NCBI GenBank assembly: GCA_020831625.1
Contig: JAFIGD010000036.1
Coordinates: 1 to 53,657, forward strand
From: Verrucomicrobiota bacterium
Lineage (GTDB): Bacteria > Verrucomicrobiota > Kiritimatiellia > SS1-B-03-39 > UBA6053
Direction: 5' to 3'
DNA length: 53,657 nt
Shown here piece by piece: positions 46,331 through 52,185 of this stretch; within the stretch, counting starts at the first letter, position 1, and every line of letters begins with the position of its first letter. The translations under genes and the position numbers were made by a program. The notes under the pieces are model-generated. The model did not search any database and was not told the origin of the DNA. It saw only the letters and a list, made by a program, of their open reading frames with translations.

Positions 46331-46510
46331 GGAGCGCCAATCTCCGCATTGGCGGGGCGAAGGGGGTCTTCCCACGGGAGCGCCGGTCTCCGCACCGGCT
46401 GGGGCAAAGGGGGTCTTCCCGTCGCACGTGCATTTCCACCGCAAGCCGATGCGGAGATCGGGGCTCCCGTGCATTTCCGCCGCAAGCCGGTGCGGAGACC
46501 GGCGCTCCTG
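46331..46510. repeat. REP/BIME cluster right of the RAYT transposase (2 direct + 2 inverted units)
   Basis: Direct units start at 46331 (AAT/ATT variant) and about 46377, followed by two inverted units ending GGGGCTCCCGTG and GGCGCTCCTG. Order and orientation are the same as in the left cluster, including the AAT/ATT variant coming first, so the clusters look like duplicates. Confidence 0.85.
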
Positions 46511-46540
46511 TAAAGGCGCACTCCTGTGGCAAAGCCCCCT

Positions 46541-47120
46541 TCACCCATCCAGCTCGTTGAAGATTCGCTGCATGCGTTGGATGCTTCGGCTGGACACTCC
46601 GGCCTCTTTTGCCAGGGTGCCGAAATCCGCCACGGCTCCGCGCACCTGCTCAAGAATCTCCACGGCATCCCGCTCACGCAGATCGGCCTGTTTGGCCAGT
46701 TCCAGCAGGTGGGTCCGACGGGGGTGCCGGCCTTCCCCGGCGATGGACAGGGTGTGCCATCCGTTCGGTCCCGGATTGTAGGTGAAGTCGTAGAGGGGCG
46801 ACAGACGCCACGTCCCGTCCCCATCCATAAGAAAGGCGAAATTCTTCATGTGATCATCCCGGTTGGATGCCAGCACATTCAGGCAGATCCGCCGAAAGAG
46901 TTCCCGCGTTTGCGCGTAATCGCGGGTGAGGGCCCGGGTGAGACGGAACAGCAGCTCCGCCTCCTCGCCCGATGTGCGGAAGTCCGCGTGCAGGAGCCCG
47001 GCGGCGGAGTGCAGATGCAGCCGCCGCCCCGGAGCGGGCCGGTCAAAACGGCGCACCGCGAAAAAAGAGCCAATGCGTGTGGAAGGCTGAAAACCGCAGG
47101 CGGACGTCCAGGCGCTTCAT
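46541..47120 (-). pseudogene. hipA: hipA toxin kinase with a large internal deletion
   Basis: The start is preserved: ATG 47120 overlaps the hipB TGA (ATGA) and encodes MKRLDVRLRF, a normal HipA opening. After a few codons the frame closes. In another frame from about 47080 the sequence resumes as FFAVRRFDRPAPGRRLHLHS and continues through AAGLLHADFR, NVLASNRDDHMKNFAFL (catalytic Asp and Asn region) and LSPLYDFTY to the end at 46541. Family members have about 400-440 residues; about 230 internal codons, covering the N-terminal domain and part of the kinase N-lobe, are missing. The kinase cannot be active. The antitoxin gene upstream is intact. Confidence 0.85.
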
Positions 47121-47473
47121 GCGGTTGCCGCTTTCTGTTTGCGCGGGCGCACCCGCTGACGGGTCGGAGGTTCCTTCTCCAGGGCTTCGAGATCCCCGGG
47201 AATCGTGGAAAGCCGCAGACGTTCCCGCAGGGTCCGATCCACCTCATCCAGGATCCCCAAGGCTTGAAAGACCCGCAAGACTGCGTCCACACTCCCATGC
47301 CCTTCGCGCTCCAGCCGCGACAAGGTGCTCACCGGCACGCCGGAACGGGATGCCAACATGGGCAGCGTCCACTCCTGCCGCTGCCGCAGATTTCGCAGCC
47401 ATTGCCCCAAATTCTCCCGGACTTCGCCGGGACTGGACAGTTGGAACAAAGAAAAATGATCGGGTGAACTCAT
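47117..47473 (-). CDS. hipB: HipB-like antitoxin, XRE-family DNA-binding protein
   Basis: A 118-residue protein with an XRE helix-turn-helix (LGQWLRNLRQRQEWTLPMLASRSGVPVSTLSRLEREG, about residues 22-60) followed by a short helical region and a basic C-terminal tail (RQRVRPRKQKAATA). Its stop overlaps the hipA start, the normal hipBA arrangement. It should repress its own promoter and would neutralise HipA, but that toxin is deleted here. A copy of the double-hairpin element lies 65 bases upstream of its start. Confidence 0.85.
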   Translation of the reverse strand: MSSPDHFSLFQLSSPGEVRENLGQWLRNLRQRQEWTLPMLASRSGVPVSTLSRLEREGHGSVDAVLRVFQALGILDEVDRTLRERLRLSTIPGDLEALEKEPPTRQRVRPRKQKAATA

Positions 47474-47537
47474 GCATCATAATTACAATATTATAGCGTT
47501 AAAGTCAATATACGGCTGTTATTTTATGATATGGGAA

Positions 47538-47590
47538 TTTTTCCGATGTTCGGAAAATGCGGTCCGGCGTTTTCCGAATCTCGGAAAAGC
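47538..47590. repeat. double-hairpin element, copy 2
   Basis: Two tandem hairpins with stem TTTTCCGA/TCGGAAAA and loops TGT and ATC, as at 32694-32745; about 45 of 52 positions agree by eye. It sits upstream of hipB. The rest of 47474-47716 holds no gene that I can support. Confidence 0.85.
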
Positions 47591-47716
47591 CGCGGACCAT
47601 GTAATCGCCGCCAAAGAGGCGGTAAACCTTCGGGGAAAAGGGTGAAATACCGGGCCGCTCAGCTGAAGAGGGTGTTTCCAGAATACGCATTGCAGCTTCC
47701 ACTTTGATGAACACCC

Positions 47717-48103
47717 TTAGCGCGGCTTGTCGGCCGGAGAGCGCGTCTCGCCCTCCGTTTCTGTGCCCGAATTGGAGATGGCCGCAAGGCGTGGCGCCAT
47801 GTCCGGAAAACGCTCCCGGTAGTCTTCGCAACTTCGGCGGATCAGATCCAGGGCTTCGTCCCGTCCGTAGACGTGGGTAATTTCACACGGCTGGGGCGGC
47901 GTGACGCCGGGCACCTGTTTGTAGGTGAGAAAATAGTGTCGCAGTCGCTCGATCAACGCCGGCGGGCAGTCCTGGATCTCCCGGTAATTTCCATACAGGG
48001 GATCTCCCTCCAGGACGGCAATAATTTTATCGTCCGCCTCCCCGTTGTCGATCATCCGGAATCCGCCCACCGGGATGGCTTGAGGATGGGCTTGATAGAG
48101 CAT
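47717..48103 (-). pseudogene. ppa: inorganic pyrophosphatase gene with an in-frame internal deletion
   Basis: An open frame of 128 residues. It begins MLYQAHP, the opening expected of a full-length family I pyrophosphatase of this subgroup, then joins directly to QAIPVGGFRMIDNGEADDKIIAVLEGD, which normally lies after residue 100, and continues through HYFLTYKQ (Tyr-Lys pair) and CEITHVYGRDEAL to a normal end. The segment with the substrate lysines and Tyr/Glu and the GDGDPLD metal site is missing. The frame is kept, so a short protein may be made, but it cannot hydrolyse pyrophosphate in the usual way. Recognition of the subgroup is from memory of the family. Confidence 0.75.
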
Positions 48104-48196
48104 GGGGGAACGTTGGGGGAATGCGGAACGGAAGTCAAGCCGGGATTCCGGCCAGGACCTTCCCCAGGTTTCCCCTCAGGAAACCGCAGCGTCGTC

Positions 48197-48664
48197 TTAA
48201 AGTGTCCCATGCCGTTCAAAATACCCGAGCAGCTTGCCGGGATCGGTTTTCGCGAGGTTGGACGCAATCACGCTGGTGATTTTCGCGCGGGCGGCCGGCT
48301 CCAATGCGGCCAACACCTGCTTGTGGATGGGCGCACTGACGGCCAGCAAACAGTGGGTCACCGCCGGATCCGCCAGAAGGGTATTGATTCTTCCAGCCAG
48401 CTCGACAATGGATCGCCGTTCCTGTTCCGTCTCCGTGTTAAGGCTTTCCCCCGCCGAGAGGTTTCCGCTGATGTTCACCGCGCCGGCGCCCTGTGGAAAC
48501 CGTCCCGCCTGATCACTCACCTGCTCGGACCGTTTCTGACGGGCTCGTTCCGGTTTCCATTCTTCGATTCGTTCCAGCGACGGCGGACGTCCGTTGTCAG
48601 GATCTGTTTTAAGATAGGCCCGGAGTAAACCGAGGTCGGTGACGATGATGATGGTTTTTTTCAT
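48197..48664 (-). CDS. host-attachment/baeRF-like protein
   Basis: A 155-residue cytoplasmic protein. The opening MKKTIIIVTDLGLLRAYLKT and the C-terminal part (ELAGRINTLLADPAVTHCLLAVSAPIHKQVLAALEPAARAKITSVIASNLAKTDPGKLLGYFE) resemble the host-attachment family, which belongs to the eRF1/baeRF-like fold. The ATG at 48664 has GGAGA about 9 bases upstream and gives a normal start; an in-frame ATG at 48697 is less likely. A middle segment (about 35-85) is poorly conserved and charged. Function in bacteria is not settled for this family. Confidence 0.65.
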   Translation of the reverse strand: MKKTIIIVTDLGLLRAYLKTDPDNGRPPSLERIEEWKPERARQKRSEQVSDQAGRFPQGAGAVNISGNLSAGESLNTETEQERRSIVELAGRINTLLADPAVTHCLLAVSAPIHKQVLAALEPAARAKITSVIASNLAKTDPGKLLGYFERHGTL

Positions 48665-48820
48665 GGGGTTTATCTCCGTTTCGGACCCGGGAATCAACCT
48701 GGACCGGCTGTCAGTCTGTCAGGCGGGGGGCCGTCTTGATTTTCGTTTGAAAAACAGTTCAATTCTTCATGCCAGAGTACAACGGCCCCCACACGCCCGC
48801 CATGGGGTAAAACCCCACTG

Positions 48821-48856
48821 AGCACCGAACTGGATCAAGTGATCGACGCGAAAGAG
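48821..48856 (+). pseudogene. short C-terminal relic of a second Type IIG enzyme
   Basis: The frame reads STELDQVIDAKE, matching TDLDQVITAKE close to the C-terminus of the live enzyme (about 44086-44120) with nearly the same codons. It follows the recognition-domain relic at 44780-44911 on the same strand and in the right order, so both may derive from one gene. Otherwise 48665-48907 holds nothing that I can support. Confidence 0.6.
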
Positions 48857-48907
48857 GGGGGGGCTGAGGCGCAAGGTTGGAAAACAATTTAGAAGGGATG
48901 GAGAGAT

Positions 48908-49051
48908 CTATCTCCCTCCCCAGTAGTCGGGACGTCGATGCAGATGCATTGTCGCCTGGATGACGATCTCCTCAGGATCAACCCGATACAGGAGAGCATA
49001 AGGGAATCTGTGGACAAGACGTCGACGTATATTGGATCGAACCGGCTTCAT
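48908..49051 (-). pseudogene. ParE/RelE-type toxin gene with most of its N-terminus deleted
   Basis: A 47-residue frame starting at ATG 49051, which overlaps the antitoxin TGA (ATGA). It opens MKPV and then jumps to RSNIRRRLVHRFPYALLYRV and an end IQATMHLHRRPDYW, the C-terminal half of a ParE-like toxin (normally about 95-100 residues). Around the probable joint, CGATCCAAT occurs twice, 18 bases apart. The core helices are missing, so the toxin is very likely inactive. Confidence 0.75.
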
Positions 49052-49278
49052 TGGATCGCAGCCCGGGCATCGCGAAGAACATCCGCCGCGGAACGGGCGG
49101 AAACCTTTCCGCTTTTGTAGGCCCGGTGGCGGCGATCCGCCTCGTCCAGCCAAAGCTGCTCATTTTGCTCAAGGCTGAGTTCATCCAGGCTGGCGATCAG
49201 ATGTTCCGCAAGCGCGGCCCGGTCACTCGGCGACAGTTTCAACGCCTGTGCTTTACAATCAAGAAGTGCTGGGGACAT
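49048..49278 (-). CDS. addiction-module antitoxin (PF09720-like)
   Basis: A 76-residue antitoxin-like protein: ALKLSPSDRAALAEHLIASL, then a helical WLDEADRRHRAYKSGKVSARSAADVLRDARAAIQ, the pattern of the putative addiction-module component family. The ATG at 49278 has GGAGAA about 7 bases upstream; a longer in-frame start at 49317 is less likely. Its stop overlaps the start of the truncated ParE-like toxin, the normal order for this pair. It looks intact although its toxin is not. Confidence 0.85.
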   Translation of the reverse strand: MSPALLDCKAQALKLSPSDRAALAEHLIASLDELSLEQNEQLWLDEADRRHRAYKSGKVSARSAADVLRDARAAIQ

Positions 49279-49352
49279 GGGGTATTCTCCTTTGTTGGCC
49301 CAAGACAAACGCATCAATGTATCTGAATCAACACACTTTCTCCCAGGATCTT

Positions 49353-49475
49353 CCCCATTTTTCAGGCTAACATTAAGGTTTCGCCTTTAAAGACAGGGAA
49401 TATCCGAATTTTCCAGGTGAAATGCGGGGGTGAAATGCGGGAATGAACAGGATAAGATCGAGTCGATCCTGTTTA
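49353..49475. repeat. dispersed repeat, second copy of the CCCCATTTTTCAGG type
   Basis: It starts CCCCATTTTTCAGGCTAAC, contains TTCGCCTTTAAAGACAGGGA and ends with GAACAGGATAAGATCGAGTC and GATCCTGTTTA. It aligns along most of its length with 40087-40215. It lies directly upstream of the second antiporter gene. Confidence 0.7.
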
Positions 49476-49515
49476 TAGCTTGTCCCGCCGGGAATTGCGG
49501 TTTAGGGATGAAACC

Positions 49516-52002
49516 ATGTTCCCCGTGACCGACTACGTCCTGATTTTCACCATCATTATCTCCGTGATTCTGGTGTCCTTTCTGCTGGCCGCGAAACTCA
49601 AAATTCCCGATCTGGTGCTGTTGCTGCTTGCGGGAGTCGTGCTCGGCGAACATGGCCTGAATATCCTCACCCGCACCAGTGCCATCACCCTCTTCGGCGA
49701 AATCGGCCTGATTTACATCATGTTCCTCGCCGGTCTCGAAATCGACCTCTACCAGTTCTCCCGCACCAAACGCAAAAGTGTCAGCTTCGGCTTTTTGACC
49801 TTTATTATTCCCCAGGTCCTCGGGGCGGCGGCGGTCTATTATATTCTGGGAGGCATCTCCTGGACCTCCGCCATCCTCATGGCCAGTATGTTCGCCTCCC
49901 ACACCCTGCTCGCCTATCCCGCCGCCAGCCGGCTGGGCATTCACCGCAGCGAACCGGTGACCATCAGTGTGGGGGCCACCATCATCACCGACACCCTCGC
50001 CCTGCTGGTGCTCGCCGTGGTGGTCGACGCCGCCCAGGGTGAAAAAATGGGCTGGGTGTTCTGGGGCGGACTTTTCCTCGCCCTGTTTCTGCTGGTGGTG
50101 CTCATCAGTCAGCTCATTCCGCGCATCGCCCGCTGGTTCTTTCAGAACGTCACCGAATCCGGCGGTGCCCAGTTTCTCTTTGTGCTCGCCCTGGTCTGTG
50201 CCTGCGCCTATTTCTCTCAATACGCCCGCATGAAGCCCATCATCGGGGCCTTCCTGGCCGGCGCCGCCTTCAACCGGCAAATTCCCGAACACAGCCCGCT
50301 GATGAACCGGCTGGTGTTCGCGGGGAACACCCTGTTTATTCCCTTTTTCCTGATTTCCGTGGGCATGCTCGTGGATCCGAAGGTCCTCATTGGCGATCCC
50401 CGCACCTGGCACGTGATCGGCATCATGGTGGGCATGGTCATTCTCACGAAATTCATCGCCGCCTGGATCGGCGGCTGGATCTTCGGCTACTCCCGCCCTG
50501 AACGCGCGGTCATGTTCGGCCTCACCGTGGTTCAGGCCGCCGCCACCCTCGCCGCCGCCCTGGTGGGCTTCGAAGCCGGCCTGCTCGACGAGGCCGCCCT
50601 GAACGGCTCCATCGCCATGATCATGGTCACCGTCCCGCTCGGCTCCTGGGTCACCGATGCCTTCGGTCGCAAAATGGCCATGGAAGCCATCGCGCCGGCG
50701 CACTCATCCCGGCAAACCGAACAGCGGCTCCTCATCCCCATCCACAACCCGGTCTCCGCCGCCCGCATGATGGAACTGGCCTTTCTCATCCGGGACACCG
50801 CGGTGCCCGGCGGCCTGTATCCGCTCACCATTGTTCGCGATCAAACCGACACCGAAGACGCCGTGTCCCGCGGCGAAAAGCTGCTGGCCCAGTGCATGAC
50901 CCACGCCTCCTCGGTGGACATCGAGGTCGAACCGCAGGTCCGGGTGGACCTCAATCCCGTCGACGGCATCGCCCGCGCCGTCCGCGAACTCCGCGCCAGC
51001 ACCGTCATTGCCGGCTGGGGCGGCGATCACAACCGCACCAGCCGCATTTTTGGCTCCACCAACGAAAAACTGACCCTGACCTGCCCCTCCCGGCTCATGA
51101 TTTGCCGGATGCTGCAGCCGCCCAACATCACCCGGGCCCTCCGGCTGTGCTTCCCGCCGCTTGCGGACCAGCGGGACGACCTGAACCAACTCATGCGCGA
51201 AACCCGCCTGCTCGCCAAACAGGCCGGCGCCGATCTGCATGTCTACCTGTCCGAGGATGTCGCGGAGGCATTGGAGGCCCGCATGGAGAAAATCGGTCCC
51301 GGATGCAGCACCACCTACCACGTCAGCACCACCTGGGCCGAAACCCGGAAAGACATGTTCGACCACATCCACGAGGACGATCTGATTCTCCTCCCGCAAA
51401 TCCGCCGGAACACCCTCCTTTGGACCCCCACCCTGGACCGGCTGCCCGAACTCATCGCCGAGCGCTTCCCCCGTTCCAACCTGATTGTCGCCTACCCCGC
51501 CCTTCGCACGGAGACCAACGACACCACCGCGCCCGTGTTCATACCCGCCACCGAAGCCTTTCCCGCCATGCACGGCGTCAATCTTCCGGAAGCGCTCTCC
51601 GCGCCGGACCGCATTCGGGTCCTCACAGAGGAGGGACTGCGGACGGTCCCCGGCATGGCGGCTGCCGCGATCCCCCTGCTGCAGGAATCCGCGCGGCTCA
51701 ATCCGGTGGAACTCGCCCCGGACACCATCCTCCTGCACGCCCATTGCGGCCAACAGCCGCACCCCCTGCTGCTGATCGGATACAGCAACAGCAACAAACC
51801 CTTCTTTAATATGGAGAAAACCCCGCACCTCCTGGTCTGTCTGCTGAGTCCGAGAGGCGACTCCCCCGCCCTCCATCTTCAGGCCCTCGCCAAGGTCGCC
51901 CGGAAGTTCAGAACCCCTGAAATTGTCGAAGCCTTGTCACAGGCGTCAAACGCCGACAAAGTGTGTTCCATCCTTTTTGCACAGCCGCCAGACAAGCAAT
52001 AA
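49516..52002 (+). CDS. CPA2-type cation/proton antiporter, paralogue of 35636-38107
   Basis: An 828-residue membrane antiporter with the same build as the first one: a Na_H_exchanger domain (LKIPDLVLLLLAGVVLGEHG, GEIGLIYIMFLAGLEIDLYQF, FASHTLLAYPAASRLG, PIIGAFLAGAAFNR) and a cytoplasmic C-terminal half with USP-like regions (RLLIPIHNPVSAARMMELA, LWTPTLDRLPELIAERFP). The two are strongly similar through the membrane part, so they are paralogues. The ATG at 49516 has AGGGATG just upstream and opens directly into the first helix; an in-frame ATG at 49480 is less likely. It stands alone, between a dispersed repeat and an AT-rich gap. Confidence 0.88.
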   Translation: MFPVTDYVLIFTIIISVILVSFLLAAKLKIPDLVLLLLAGVVLGEHGLNILTRTSAITLFGEIGLIYIMFLAGLEIDLYQFSRTKRKSVSFGFLTFIIPQVLGAAAVYYILGGISWTSAILMASMFASHTLLAYPAASRLGIHRSEPVTISVGATIITDTLALLVLAVVVDAAQGEKMGWVFWGGLFLALFLLVVLISQLIPRIARWFFQNVTESGGAQFLFVLALVCACAYFSQYARMKPIIGAFLAGAAFNRQIPEHSPLMNRLVFAGNTLFIPFFLISVGMLVDPKVLIGDPRTWHVIGIMVGMVILTKFIAAWIGGWIFGYSRPERAVMFGLTVVQAAATLAAALVGFEAGLLDEAALNGSIAMIMVTVPLGSWVTDAFGRKMAMEAIAPAHSSRQTEQRLLIPIHNPVSAARMMELAFLIRDTAVPGGLYPLTIVRDQTDTEDAVSRGEKLLAQCMTHASSVDIEVEPQVRVDLNPVDGIARAVRELRASTVIAGWGGDHNRTSRIFGSTNEKLTLTCPSRLMICRMLQPPNITRALRLCFPPLADQRDDLNQLMRETRLLAKQAGADLHVYLSEDVAEALEARMEKIGPGCSTTYHVSTTWAETRKDMFDHIHEDDLILLPQIRRNTLLWTPTLDRLPELIAERFPRSNLIVAYPALRTETNDTTAPVFIPATEAFPAMHGVNLPEALSAPDRIRVLTEEGLRTVPGMAAAAIPLLQESARLNPVELAPDTILLHAHCGQQPHPLLLIGYSNSNKPFFNMEKTPHLLVCLLSPRGDSPALHLQALAKVARKFRTPEIVEALSQASNADKVCSILFAQPPDKQ

Positions 52003-52140
52003 AGGCGTTCTGAGGTTAAATCCAGACAGATTGGCATGTTGACTGCTTAATCAGATATATGATTTACCAGCGCCGTTTTTCACCAACCCCCTTATTTTCA
52101 AACTCAGCTTTTAGGGTATGATTATACAAGAAGCTTAAAG

Positions 52141-52162
52141 AATTTCTCAAATTTTAGAAATT
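52141..52162. promoter_or_regulatory. inverted repeat before the zinc-ribbon gene
   Basis: AATTTCT and AGAAATT are separated by 8 A/T bases, 24 bases before the start at 52186, in an AT-rich gap (52003-52185). It could be an operator or a weak hairpin; there is no direct evidence for either. Confidence 0.3.
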
Positions 52163-52185
52163 ATAAAATTCCGGAATTAAACATT

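Noticed and set aside
52038-52061. TTGACT followed by TATGAT as a sigma-70-like promoter before the zinc-ribbon gene
   Set aside because: The spacer is only 13 bases, too short for a normal promoter, and the distance to the start is large.
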